DNA of 64,000 bases from Sphingomonas sp. AX6 (GTDB taxonomy: Bacteria > Pseudomonadota > Alphaproteobacteria > Sphingomonadales > Sphingomonadaceae), in the NCBI RefSeq assembly GCF_902506605.1, contig NZ_LR733979.1, positions 1,561,712 to 1,625,711 of the forward strand, read 5' to 3'. Each line of letters begins with the position of its first letter. The first letter of the stretch is position 1. The notes under the pieces were generated by a model that saw only the letters and a list, made by a program, of their open reading frames with translations, did no database searches and was not told the DNA's origin. Of the stretch, positions 29,206-40,232 are shown in pieces. The position numbers and the translations under genes are program-made.

Positions 29206-29856
29206 TCACCAGCCGTAGCCATCATCCTCTTGCGGTCCATCGCGATGCGGCACATCCTCTACCCGCATCGTCTCGCGATTTCGCCGCTGCATCTCGCGCA
29301 ACCGGTCATCCACGTCGCGCCGCGTCAGCGGGCGCTCATCGGCATAGCGCTCGTCGGCATAGCGTTCCTCGTAATAGCCACGCTCGCGCAGTCTGTCCTC
29401 GCGACGCTCTCTCGCCCGCGCCTCGCGTTCATAGCGCCGCTCGTACCGGTCAGCCCGTTCGCGCATCGCCCGCGCGCGACGGTCCTCGGCTTCCTCCCAG
29501 CGTACTTCCTCGCGCTCGTTGCCGCGCACCAGCACCGGACCGTCCTCGCCCGTCGTCACCAGTTCGTCGACGCCCTCCGGAAACTCCGCTTGTGCGCGCT
29601 GCTGGGTGGCGAGCGCCACCAGTTCGGCACGCCGGTCGGCCTCCGCCTTAGCCTTCTCCGCACGCGCCAGTTCGGCGCGCTCTGCCGCTTCGCGACGCCG
29701 CGTATCGGCATCCTGCGAGGCCGCAGCCGCCCGCTCCGCCGCGCCTGAATCGGGCACCGCCGCGCCGCCCATCGCGGTGCGTCGCTCCTCTTCGGTCAGC
29801 CCGCCGCACGCCGCGAGCATCAGCGGCAGGATCAATACGGACAAGCGCGGCGACAT
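29206..29856 (-). CDS. Hypothetical Arg/Glu-rich lipoprotein
   Basis: About 216 residues. The start ATG at 29856 (MSPRLSVLILPLMLAACGG) gives a clean lipoprotein signal with lipobox LAAC. The mature protein is extremely charged: an Ala/Glu/Arg coiled-coil-like region (residues 40-90) and an Arg/Glu/Asp/Tyr tail with repeated YADER and RERR segments. I do not recognise a family. Such composition suggests a long helix in the periplasm, possibly binding nucleic acid or envelope polymers, but this is a guess. Confidence 0.6.
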   Translation of the reverse strand: MSPRLSVLILPLMLAACGGLTEEERRTAMGGAAVPDSGAAERAAAASQDADTRRREAAERAELARAEKAKAEADRRAELVALATQQRAQAEFPEGVDELVTTGEDGPVLVRGNEREEVRWEEAEDRRARAMRERADRYERRYEREARARERREDRLRERGYYEERYADERYADERPLTRRDVDDRLREMQRRNRETMRVEDVPHRDGPQEDDGYGW

Positions 29857-29961
29857 CACGGGCAAGCTCCAACAGGCGACAAGGCCCCAGCCTAACGCGG
29901 GATGCCCTCACGATAAAGTCACCCTTAGCATGGCGATTGTTAATCGCGGATTGCGCGCGCC

Positions 29962-30957
29962 TCAGCCCAGCGTCCGCACACTCCCGAACACCGACCAGTC
30001 GGTCCGGTCGGTCAGCAATTCCAGCCCCAGCGTTCCCAGCCAGCTATTCCCCATCGGGTCGAGCGCAGGCGAAAACACCGCGATCGACGCGCGGTGCGGG
30101 GCAATCGCCAATATCCCGCCGCCCACCCCGGACTTGGCGGGCAGGCCGACGCGGTATGCGAATTCGCCCGACCCGTCATATTGGCCGCACAACATCATTA
30201 GCGCCATGATCCGCCGCGCACGCTTGGCCGCCGCGATACCCCGCTCCTCGTCCGGCCCCTCGGTCGCATCGTCATGCATCAGGAAGCGTCCGGCACGCGC
30301 CAGCCCGCGCGCATCCAGCTGAATTGCGCACTGGGTGGCATAGGCGTCCATCACCGCGTCCAGATCATTGTCCAGATTGCCGTGATGCTTGGCCATGCTC
30401 ATCAGCGACCGGTTCAGGTGACCGCCGGTCTTGCCGCTGTCGACCACGCCTTCGTCCAGCGCGATCGCTTCACCATCCAACATATGCTGTACGAAATCGA
30501 CGACCTGCAGTGATTTGCGCCGCGTCGCCATCGACACCAGCGCATCGCACACCACCAAAGCGCCTGCATTGATGAACGGATTGCGCGGGATTCCCTTCAG
30601 CCGTTCCAAGTCGATGATCGAATTGAACGGATCGCCCGATGGCTCGCGCCCGACCCGATCCCACAGCGTTTCACCGCCTCCGGCCAGCGCCACTTCGAGC
30701 GCGAACAACTTCGAGATCGACTGGATCGGAAACGACACCCCGGCATTGCCCGCCGACACGCACTCGCCCTGCGCGGTGAACACCGCGATCCCGAATTGTT
30801 CGAAATCGCCCTTGTTCGGCGGCTTCTTGTCCTTGGCCTCGGCCGCCGCGACGGCTTCGTCATACAATGCAGGCGCACGGCCGCGAACGTCGCCGACGAT
30901 GTCGTCGAGCAACTCCTTCAACCGCTCCGCAGTCCATTCCTTGCTTTCGCGCGTCAC
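29962..30957 (-). CDS. glsA: Glutaminase A
   Basis: Serine-dependent-beta-lactamase-fold glutaminase, 331 residues, hydrolysing glutamine to glutamate and ammonia. The catalytic S-x-x-K is visible in FPIQSISKLFALE, along with the conserved RNPFINAGA and KSGVGGGILA segments of this family. The start is GTG at 30957 with GGGAG a few bases upstream. The PAS protein gene lies 41 bases further upstream on the same strand, so they may be cotranscribed. Confidence 0.95.
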   Translation of the reverse strand: MTRESKEWTAERLKELLDDIVGDVRGRAPALYDEAVAAAEAKDKKPPNKGDFEQFGIAVFTAQGECVSAGNAGVSFPIQSISKLFALEVALAGGGETLWDRVGREPSGDPFNSIIDLERLKGIPRNPFINAGALVVCDALVSMATRRKSLQVVDFVQHMLDGEAIALDEGVVDSGKTGGHLNRSLMSMAKHHGNLDNDLDAVMDAYATQCAIQLDARGLARAGRFLMHDDATEGPDEERGIAAAKRARRIMALMMLCGQYDGSGEFAYRVGLPAKSGVGGGILAIAPHRASIAVFSPALDPMGNSWLGTLGLELLTDRTDWSVFGSVRTLG

Positions 30958-30998
30958 GTCATTCTCCCGCTTTCAGCAGGGACAACGCGCAGGCCAGC

Positions 30999-31517
30999 TC
31001 AAATTGCCGTCGCGGCCAGCCGTTCGGCCGTAATATCCTGCTTGACGCCGTGCAGCCGCGCCGATGGCCCGCTACGATCCACCAGCGCCGAAATCCGCAT
31101 CCAGCGCAGTTCGCCGCGCGAATCGATGATCTGCGCATCCATGCGGAAACTGCCGCCAGTCGCGACCGCCTTCGACCGCAGCCGTTCCAGCTCGATCCGC
31201 GATTCGGGCAGATAATGCGCGACGGTCAGCCCACGTGCGGGCTCCTCGCCCCGCTCCATCGCGAACAAATCCCACACCCCCTGGCTCCAGCGCAGCCGTT
31301 CGGTCGCCAGGCAGCATTGCCACAACCCGATCCCGGTCATCGCCAGCGACCGGTCGATCGCGGGGTGAAGCATCGATAGCGGATCGCTTTCCGCACCGGC
31401 GGCGAACAGTGCGTCGATCAATCCCCGCTGGCGCTGCGTCTCGCCCGATCCCACGGCCAGTTGCCCGTGGCCGGTCGCGCGCGGCGTCGATAAGGATTGG
31501 CGATTCATGCCCGTCAC
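30999..31517 (-). CDS. Single PAS-domain protein
   Basis: A 172-residue protein; after a Ser/Gly/Gln-rich 50-residue leader it carries one PAS/PAC fold (residues about 60-165) with the typical end GELRWMRISAL...LHGVKQDITAERLA. There is no kinase, GGDEF or other output domain, so it may act as a protein-protein sensor or be a fragment of a larger ancestral protein. The start is GTG at 31517 with GGGGAC upstream; an ATG at 31508 is the alternative. Confidence 0.75.
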   Translation of the reverse strand: MTGMNRQSLSTPRATGHGQLAVGSGETQRQRGLIDALFAAGAESDPLSMLHPAIDRSLAMTGIGLWQCCLATERLRWSQGVWDLFAMERGEEPARGLTVAHYLPESRIELERLRSKAVATGGSFRMDAQIIDSRGELRWMRISALVDRSGPSARLHGVKQDITAERLAATAI

Positions 31518-31588
31518 GATAGCGTCCCCATGTTAACGTATATCTATCGTTATCACGTCGGAATGCGCTCGCAACCGTAAATGCGGGA

Positions 31589-32191
31589 TTACTGCCCCTC
31601 GATCAGCCCGTCACGCAGCCCGCGTGCGAACTGCGCCTGCAAATGGTCGAGCGTGCGCCGATCGACCTGGGGCCGCTCGCGCGCCGTCTTGCCATCGCGC
31701 AGCCGTTTGCGATCGCGCTCGGGCGGGTCGACGACCCGCACCCGCACCGCCGCATGCCCCGCCGCGCGGATGCCCAGTTCCTCCGCCGCCCCGCGCGACA
31801 GATCGATGATCCGCCCGCGCGAAAACGGCCCCCGGTCGTTGACGCGAACCAGGATCGTCCGCCCGGTCGATAGCGCCGTCACCTCGACATAGGTCGGCAA
31901 CGGCAACGTCTTGTGCGCCGCCGTCACGCCGCCGGGTCGAAACCGTTCGCCATTGGCGGTCTGGTTCCCGCTCTCATTCCCATACCAACTGGCATAGCCC
32001 AGCACGTCATACCCCGACTCGGCCCGCGGCACATGGGTCGCGCCCCGGATGGTGTAGGGCTTGCCGATCCGCACTGGCGTGTCGGACACCGGGCGGTAAT
32101 CGGGGCGGGACGCGCAGGCGGAGAGGGCAAGGGCGAGCCCGATCGTTGCCGCCATACGCAGCCGCCTCGCCTCCCCTGTTCGCACGCGCAT
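31589..32191 (-). CDS. rlpA: RlpA-like septal ring lytic transglycosylase family protein
   Basis: A 200-residue outer-membrane lipoprotein (lipobox ALSAC near residue 26) with the double-psi beta-barrel RlpA core: YASWYGNESGNQTANGERF, KTLPLPTYVEVT, and VRVNDRGPFSRGRIIDLS carrying the catalytic-type Asp. The C-terminal SPOR domain present in some RlpA proteins is absent here. RlpA proteins cleave or bind denuded glycan at the septum. It follows the dienelactone hydrolase gene by one base. Confidence 0.9.
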   Translation of the reverse strand: MRVRTGEARRLRMAATIGLALALSACASRPDYRPVSDTPVRIGKPYTIRGATHVPRAESGYDVLGYASWYGNESGNQTANGERFRPGGVTAAHKTLPLPTYVEVTALSTGRTILVRVNDRGPFSRGRIIDLSRGAAEELGIRAAGHAAVRVRVVDPPERDRKRLRDGKTARERPQVDRRTLDHLQAQFARGLRDGLIEGQ

Positions 32192-32192
32192 C

Positions 32193-33074
32193 CTACAGCG
32201 CCCGGAACAACCCGCTCATCACGCCCCATGCCCGCTCGGCCTGCACCTGGTCGTAGGCAGGGCTGTCGAGCACCGTCCAGCCATGGTCGGCGGGATAAAC
32301 CTCGACCGTCGCCGCGCGTCCGGCCGCATCGGCGGCGGCCTTAAACACCGTCTTGTCGTTCGGCGCCTTGGCATCATCGTCCTGCGCAACCGCGATATGA
32401 TAGCTGGCCCGCGTGCGGGGCAGCAGCTTGTGGGGGCTCGTCGGCTCCTCTCCGCGAACCAGCCCGCCGCCGTGCAGCGACACCGCCGCGCGCACTCGTG
32501 CCGGGACGGCGGCGGCGCTGAACACCGTGAACGGCCCGCCCATGCAATAGCCATGCGTGCCGACCCCGCGCTGCACGTCCACCGACGCCTGGCGGTCGAG
32601 CCAGCCGATCGCCGCGGTCGCATCGCGCATCACCGCTTCGGGGGTCAGTTGCTTGCGCCACGGCCCGACCTTCTGGAACCCGCCATCTGCGGCGAACCCG
32701 GCGAAATCCTTGAACTGATCGGACGGCACCGCCCGGTAATATGGATTGACCACCAGCACCGCATGCCCCTGCCGCGCCAGCCGCCGCGCCATCTCGCGAA
32801 ACGCCTCTCGCACGCCCGCAATGTCGGGCCAGGTCAGGATCGCGGCGTGACGACCACTCGCGGGCCGCACGAAGAACGCATCCATCGTCCCGTCCGGCGT
32901 CGCAAAGCTGACCATCTCCTCGGTCAGCCCCTCCGCGTCGCCGCCGGTGCCGCCCGCCATCGGCGTACACGCCGCAACCGCACCCGCCGCACCCAGCAAC
33001 GCGAACTGACGCCGGTTCATCGTCCAGTCGAAACCTTGTTCGCCCAGCGCCTTCATCTGCCGATCGTCACACAT
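32193..33074 (-). CDS. Dienelactone hydrolase family protein with twin-Arg-like leader
   Basis: A 293-residue alpha/beta hydrolase. The nucleophile Cys is visible in HGYCMGGPFTV, Asp in DAAGR...VYPADHGW and His in ADHGWTV, giving the Cys-Asp-His triad of this family. The N terminus (MNRRQFALLGAAGAVAACT, residues 19-37) looks like a twin-arginine signal with a lipobox-like AAC. True substrates of exported members are unknown. It precedes rlpA with one base between. Confidence 0.85.
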   Translation of the reverse strand: MCDDRQMKALGEQGFDWTMNRRQFALLGAAGAVAACTPMAGGTGGDAEGLTEEMVSFATPDGTMDAFFVRPASGRHAAILTWPDIAGVREAFREMARRLARQGHAVLVVNPYYRAVPSDQFKDFAGFAADGGFQKVGPWRKQLTPEAVMRDATAAIGWLDRQASVDVQRGVGTHGYCMGGPFTVFSAAAVPARVRAAVSLHGGGLVRGEEPTSPHKLLPRTRASYHIAVAQDDDAKAPNDKTVFKAAADAAGRAATVEVYPADHGWTVLDSPAYDQVQAERAWGVMSGLFRAL

Positions 33075-33143
33075 CGCATCGTCTCCTGTTTTGCGCTCGC
33101 GTCGCCGTCCACCACTTGGGGTGCCGAGCCCTTACCCATTCCA

Positions 33144-33220
33144 GTTCGTGCTGAGCTTGTCGAAGCACTGTCCTTTCTTCGTGCCAAGAAGTACAGCATT
33201 TCGACAAGCTCAATGCGAAC
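33144..33220. repeat. Family B palindromic repeat
   Basis: Left arm GTTCGTGCTGAGCTTGTCGA (33144-) and right arm ending GCTCAATGCGAAC (33220) are imperfect reverse complements around the core TTCTTCGTGCCAAGAAG. It lies upstream of uvrA. Confidence 0.8.
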
Positions 33221-33320
33221 GGATTTGGGTGATCCCCTTATCCTTCCCCCCTCGCAACTGGGATCGACTGCCCCTATCTCCCCTCTGGCCCCTCCGTCAG
33301 AACAAAGCTAGAACCCCCGC

Positions 33321-36242
<2,922 letters not shown>

Positions 36243-36259
36243 GGAGACGTACTGATCCG

Positions 36260-36514
36260 ATGGAGCGCCTGATCGAGGACGCCTTGATCGCCAGTGGCAG
36301 GCAATACGTCACCGACGACGATCCCGCGAATAGCGCCAAGCTCGATTTCTATCTGCCCGATGACGACCTCTATATCGAGGTCAAGCGAATGCACTCGCCG
36401 AGGATCGCGGAACAGATGGGGCGGGTTGAGAATGTGATTGTGGCACAGGGGGAAGGTGCGGTGCGGGCGTTGGCGGGGTTGTTGGGAGGGAAGATGAACG
36501 GAACGGCGAAATAG
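36260..36514 (+). CDS. Small PD-(D/E)XK-like nuclease-fold protein next to uvrA
   Basis: An 84-residue protein (ATG at 36260; a GTG at 36239 overlaps the uvrA stop and is the alternative). It shows Glu6 in LIEDAL, Asp29 in KLDFYLPDDD and Glu40-Val-Lys42 in LYIEVKR, spaced as in PD-(D/E)XK nuclease folds (E, D-x10-ExK). It is short for a nuclease, so it may be a minimal domain or a partner of something else. Position directly after uvrA suggests, but does not prove, a link with DNA repair. Confidence 0.55.
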   Translation: MERLIEDALIASGRQYVTDDDPANSAKLDFYLPDDDLYIEVKRMHSPRIAEQMGRVENVIVAQGEGAVRALAGLLGGKMNGTAK

Positions 36515-36559
36515 CCGGCTGTTCCATTCGCTTTGATCTTGAGAGGCTCGTTACCCTCG

Positions 36560-36602
36560 CCCCGTTCGTGCTGAGCTTGTCGAAGCACTGCCCTTCTTCT
36601 TC
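36560..36602. repeat. Family B repeat, single arm
   Basis: CCGTTCGTGCTGAGCTTGTC plus following bases match the left arm of the 33144 element; the second arm is missing. Confidence 0.7.
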
Positions 36603-36687
36603 ATGGTCAGCCGGGCTCGCTTGAGCGGTAATGACAGCGATGTCGATCGCGACTATCTTGACCGCCGTATCCGACAGGAGACCGCCG

Positions 36688-36864
36688 GTGAGTACGGCAT
36701 CGAAGACCTCTAAACCCATCCCGCTCGCGGAACTCGCAGCGATGATCGAACGCCGCCGCGCAGAGACCGGCGTGGGCGAATTGCCGCGAAATAGCGGGAA
36801 GCGGCGGACGCCGGGGAAGAAGGCTTTGCTTGACGCGATCCGCGATGCTGGGGGGAATTGGTAG
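36688..36864 (+). CDS. Small basic hypothetical protein
   Basis: A 58-residue protein beginning GTG at 36688 with AGGAG eight bases upstream; an in-frame start at 36631 is possible but has no such site. It is basic at the C terminus (RNSGKRRTPGKKALLDAI), which may form a DNA- or RNA-binding helix. No known domain. It is the last GC-rich gene before the AT-rich island. Confidence 0.5.
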   Translation: MSTASKTSKPIPLAELAAMIERRRAETGVGELPRNSGKRRTPGKKALLDAIRDAGGNW

Positions 36865-36983
36865 GGGCGTTTCGTTTAGCCCCGTGTTACTTTTCTTCCG
36901 TTACCTGATGGCACTTTGATGGAATTTGGTCTCCATACATTAGACCTCATATTGGCCTTGTAAGATGGTAACGTAGCTGCAAC

Positions 36984-37012
36984 CATTTTTGTGGACCTTA
37001 ACGCCAAAAATG
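36984..37012. promoter_or_regulatory. Inverted repeat upstream of the AT-rich cassette
   Basis: CATTTTTG (36984-36991) and CAAAAATG (37005-37012) are perfect 8-base arms with a 13-base spacer, 47 bases before the TTG start of the first island gene. It could be an operator or a small hairpin in the 5' leader. The surrounding 36865-37058 stretch holds no gene. Confidence 0.45.
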
Positions 37013-37058
37013 ATGCACGCTGCTGGAACGTTGTTGAGATGCGCTAGGGGGAGAGCGG

Positions 37059-37895
37059 TTGGAAAATCACAAGCCATTTCAAAGTTCTCGACCGGTCGGA
37101 CATATAATAACATTGCTGATTATAATAACCGGCTTAGGGCTGCTTCTTCTTGGAAATAGTAACTGGTTCGACAATAGGACGGTCTTAACGGGGGATGTAG
37201 CTGGGCTGCTTTCAAATACTGGATTTGCAGTCCTGATAGCCGCATTCTTTAATTGGATGCTCGATCATAAGTTTAAAGAGCAGTTCTACAAAGACATACA
37301 CCACGAAATTGTTGCGTCACACTCTATAAGAGATTCAAGAATTATAAGAGTCTGGGAGGACTCTAAAGACGTCAATTATCGAGACCTTATTAAATCAGCG
37401 AAGATTATGCGGATAGGGGTCACATATTCAGATAGGTTTTTGAAGGATTATTTAGGTTGCTTTGAACAAGCTCGACCCGATTTAAAGGTCATCATATATT
37501 TATCTGATACTGACAATAAAGACTGCGCTGCCCTGATTGCAAGCAACACCAATCAGAAACCTGAAGATATTGCTCGATTTGGAAAATCAACGCAAAGCTA
37601 TATCGCAGCTCTTATCAATAAAGATATCGACATAGAAGTTTTCACTCAAAGAACCTTACCTCATTATGCATTCATTAGTTTTAATGACGATCATCATTTT
37701 ATAATAATGAGTACGTTCGCGTCAAGGCGTGCCGAAGTGCCAGTTCTTGAATGTGGCGAAGGTGGCGTATTTGATAGTTTGATTAAGAATGATCTAAAAG
37801 AGATCGAATCATGGAACACCTCAATAAAAAAGCCGAGCGTGAGCTTGATGGAATCATTGAAGAGTATGGCGTTGAAGCTGTTGAATCATATTTAA
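37059..37895 (+). CDS. AT-rich island gene 1: two-TM membrane protein with cytoplasmic domain
   Basis: A 278-residue protein I do not recognise. Start TTG at 37059 is preceded by AGGGGGAGAG. Two TM helices: IITLLIIITGLGLLLLGNSN (about 16-35) and LLSNTGFAVLIAAFFNWML (about 50-68). The rest (70-278) is predicted cytoplasmic, alternating strands and helices, including KIMRIGVTYSDRFLKDYLG, KVIIYLSDTDNK and HHFIIMSTFASR, a layout like degenerate phospholipase D-type or Rossmann-type domains (inference). Base composition is far below the surroundings (e.g. 25/60 and 21/60 G+C in two counted lines), so it was probably acquired. Gene 2 starts inside it. Confidence 0.75.
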   Translation: MENHKPFQSSRPVGHIITLLIIITGLGLLLLGNSNWFDNRTVLTGDVAGLLSNTGFAVLIAAFFNWMLDHKFKEQFYKDIHHEIVASHSIRDSRIIRVWEDSKDVNYRDLIKSAKIMRIGVTYSDRFLKDYLGCFEQARPDLKVIIYLSDTDNKDCAALIASNTNQKPEDIARFGKSTQSYIAALINKDIDIEVFTQRTLPHYAFISFNDDHHFIIMSTFASRRAEVPVLECGEGGVFDSLIKNDLKEIESWNTSIKKPSVSLMESLKSMALKLLNHI

Positions 37896-38251
37896 GGGGT
37901 TTGAGCGCTAAAACCCATTCTCTTACTGTGATAGTTAACGAAGGTATGCACGCTATACCTAGCCATTTGCTACGCGGCGATGTTTTTTCTTTTTCTAGTG
38001 GTCAAGTTGAATTGGAACCATCTAGCGTTGATAAGACATTAGACTTTCTAATTCGTCGAGGGCATGATTTCCTCAAACGTAAAAACTGGAATAAAGTCTA
38101 TATTATTCCATCTGGACACCCATTACTAGTCACGACAGCGACTTTGCTTGTGTTTAGATCGTTACGTGTAGATCCGGTTATTGTTTCCTATTTCGGTGAG
38201 AATAGTTATATTGATGTAGCCACTAATATTAGAAAAAGAATATTTGAATAG
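37811..38251 (+). CDS. AT-rich island gene 2: small Rossmann-like protein
   Basis: A 146-residue protein starting at ATG 37811, overlapping gene 1 by 85 bases in another frame, which strongly suggests the pair is translated together. It has no TM helix. The C-terminal half (KVYIIPSGHPLLVTTATLL followed by LRVDPVIVSYFGENSYI) has the strand-Gly-helix-strand look of Rossmann-like sensor domains such as CARF or SAVED, and an SGHP motif that may be conserved. No family can be named with confidence. Same low-GC composition as gene 1. Confidence 0.7.
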   Translation: MEHLNKKAERELDGIIEEYGVEAVESYLRGLSAKTHSLTVIVNEGMHAIPSHLLRGDVFSFSSGQVELEPSSVDKTLDFLIRRGHDFLKRKNWNKVYIIPSGHPLLVTTATLLVFRSLRVDPVIVSYFGENSYIDVATNIRKRIFE

Positions 38252-38273
38252 AACCCTTTCACCGTCGCAGGCC

Positions 38274-38350
38274 GACGCGGGAGTAAATCCCGCGTCGTCA
38301 GTCGGGGCGTTTCCGCCCCGCAGGCCGGCCGATACCGCGCCTTTGCGCGG
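38274..38350. terminator. Three consecutive perfect hairpins after the AT-rich cassette
   Basis: Stem 1: GACGCGGGA / TCCCGCGTC (38274-38296). Stem 2: CGGGGCG / CGCCCCG (38303-38320). Stem 3: CCGCGC / GCGCGG (38335-38350). None has a clear T-run. They could be terminators for the island, recombination-related sites or a structured RNA. The rest of 38252-38463 shows nothing else beyond a weak TTAGC...GCTAA repeat. Confidence 0.6.
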
Positions 38351-38463
38351 CCTCTTGCTTAGCTCCGCTGCGCTTCGCTAACCAAATCGGTACTTTCGGC
38401 TTTCCTACACACCCCCTTCCAGCATATCTACCCGGTCCTTCTTTCGCGAAAAGGACGCATCCC

Positions 38464-38691
38464 ATGCCGAACGCGCTTGCCAGGCAACCGGTCGCACGCG
38501 CCGCCGCGCCCATCCGCGGCGTCGCCGATCACGCCGCCACCCACCCCGCCCCGACCATCGCCGCCGAATGGCAGGCGCATGTCGATGCCGGACGGATCGG
38601 CAACCGTCTGCCGATGCCGCCCGCGATCCGCGCCAATCTCGCCCGCACAGAAGCCCTGTTCGCTGCCCTCGCAGCGGAGCGCCGCGCATGA
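38464..38691 (+). CDS. Small hypothetical protein preceding the HTH-like gene
   Basis: A 75-residue, Ala-rich protein starting MPNALARQPVARAAAPIRG, with the amphipathic segment IAAEWQAHVDAGRIGNRLPM and ending ALFAALAAERRA. Start supported by AAAAGGA upstream. Its stop overlaps the start of the next gene (ATGA), so they are translationally coupled. Function unknown; probable accessory partner of the following gene. Confidence 0.65.
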   Translation: MPNALARQPVARAAAPIRGVADHAATHPAPTIAAEWQAHVDAGRIGNRLPMPPAIRANLARTEALFAALAAERRA

Positions 38692-40232
38692 CCGATCACG
38701 CGACCGGCACCCGGCCCGCAACCGACCGCCCGGAAATCGAACGTGACGCCAACGGCCAATCCCTGAACCCGCGGTACGTGCCGCTGCCCGATGGCAGCCT
38801 GTTCGACATTGCCGAATGTCACGGCCTCACCCCCGGCGAACGCCCGCGCTGCGATGGCTGGACCGCCGATCGCCAGCGCCGCTTCCTCATCGCCCTCTCG
38901 CGCGGCCTCACCGTCGATCGCGCCTGCGCCATTGTGGAGATGTCGCGCACCGCCGCCTACACCTTTCGCGCCTCGGCACGCGGCGCGGCCTTCGCATTGG
39001 GCTGGGAAGCCGCCCAGGTCCGCGCCCGCGACGTGCTCGCCGACGAACTGATGGACCGCGCCCTCAACGGCGTACGCGAACAGGTCATCACCGATGACGG
39101 TCGCATCACGACCCGCAAACGCCACGACAATCGCCTCGCCTGGAACCTGCTCACCCGCCTCGACCGCGCCTGCGACCCGACAAAGGCCGCCCCGCGCGCC
39201 CACGCCGCCGCCCTCGCGGCCGAAGATTTCGAACATTATCTGGATGTGCTTGAGGAAAGCGGCCCCTCCGGCGGCCCTGCGCGTGCGGGCATGTTCCTCG
39301 CCGCGCGCATTTCGGGCGCCGCCGATCCCGCCGCCGCCGCACAGGAACTCGAACCCGTCCGCGCGCTCGCCCGCGCCGATCGCTGGGTCCGCACCCACGC
39401 CCATGACCCCGAAGCCACCGCCCCCGCCCCCGATCTCGCCGCCCGCGCAGACTGGACCGCCGCCGACTGGACCCGCGCCGAAAACCTCGGCCTCGTCACC
39501 CTCGCGCCGCCTGAAAAGGTGCAGGACTGTCAACCTTGTCAACTTGTTCAGGAAAGTCCCGAACCCGCGTTCGATGGTCCCTGGCTGCCTGACGATAATC
39601 CCGACCGCCTCCCCGTCTGGCGCTGCTCGGTGGCAGAGGATTGGCGCACCAACCTCGCCCCACCCCCCGATTTCATCGGCGAAGAAGAAAGCGAATGGGG
39701 CTATTCCGACTATTGCCGCAGCCTGGACGCCGATGAACTCGATGCGGTGGAGGCCGGGATCCACCATCTCGTCCTCACGCCCGACGCGCACGACCACGCC
39801 ACCCGCACCGCCTTCTTCGCCGCGCTGACCGACCCTGAAGATCCTCCCCTTTCGGGGGAGGTGGCAGCGCAAAGCGCTGACGGAGGGGGCTTGTCGGACG
39901 CAACCGAACCCCCGGCCTCACCCCAGATCGACGAGGCCGAAGACGAGGACACCCCCAATCAAAGCGTCCGAATAATCCCCGAGAAATCCATCCCGCCCTG
40001 TCCGCCTTCGACGAACGCGCCGTACAATTCCGCCGCGCGCTTGCCCATCGGCGTGTCCACGCCCGACCCTTGCGCCGCTTCCATCGCCAGTTTCAAATCC
40101 TTGAGCATCAGCGCCGCCGCAAACCCGCCCGCAAAGTCGCGGTCCGCCGGGCTTTCCGGCCCCACCCCCGCCACCGGGCAATACGACGTCATCGACCAGC
40201 TCTGTCCCGACGACACAGAGGATATATCATAG
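38688..40232 (+). CDS. Hypothetical protein with HTH-like N-terminal region; repeat-derived C-terminal extension
   Basis: A 514-residue protein. The N-terminal third contains WTADRQRRFLIALSRGLTVD followed by ACAIVEMSRTAAYTFR, a helix-turn-helix-like pattern seen in sphingomonad proteins often annotated as hypothetical or terminase-small-subunit-like. Residues about 385-401 are encoded by a family A palindromic repeat (39841-39890), and the final region (to 40232) overlaps the end of the convergent mmsB gene by 274 bases, so it is antisense sequence. The likely original end lay near 39840 and the natural stop seems lost. Confidence 0.6.
   Translation: MTDHATGTRPATDRPEIERDANGQSLNPRYVPLPDGSLFDIAECHGLTPGERPRCDGWTADRQRRFLIALSRGLTVDRACAIVEMSRTAAYTFRASARGAAFALGWEAAQVRARDVLADELMDRALNGVREQVITDDGRITTRKRHDNRLAWNLLTRLDRACDPTKAAPRAHAAALAAEDFEHYLDVLEESGPSGGPARAGMFLAARISGAADPAAAAQELEPVRALARADRWVRTHAHDPEATAPAPDLAARADWTAADWTRAENLGLVTLAPPEKVQDCQPCQLVQESPEPAFDGPWLPDDNPDRLPVWRCSVAEDWRTNLAPPPDFIGEEESEWGYSDYCRSLDADELDAVEAGIHHLVLTPDAHDHATRTAFFAALTDPEDPPLSGEVAAQSADGGGLSDATEPPASPQIDEAEDEDTPNQSVRIIPEKSIPPCPPSTNAPYNSAARLPIGVSTPDPCAASIASFKSLSISAAANPPAKSRSAGLSGPTPATGQYDVIDQLCPDDTEDIS
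39841..39893. repeat. Family A repeat half inside the gene at 38688
   Basis: ATCCTCCCCTTTCGGGGGAGGTGGCAGCGC... contains the CCTCCCC..GGGGGAGG hairpin and the following AGCGC-AAA-GCGCT motif typical of family A (compare 44028 and 63567). Only one side of the full element is present. Confidence 0.75.

Noticed and set aside
37059..38251. Toxin-antitoxin interpretation of the AT-rich pair
   Set aside because: Gene 1 is large and membrane-bound and gene 2 lacks any DNA-binding antitoxin motif, so the usual pattern does not fit.
38529..39872. 447-residue Gly-rich frame opposite the gene at 38688
   Set aside because: Gly/Val/Ala composition of reversed GC-rich codons; the plus-strand gene has an upstream coupled partner and HTH-like region.
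36688..40232. Prophage or integrative element around the island
   Set aside because: No integrase, tRNA end, direct repeat or structural phage gene could be seen in this region.
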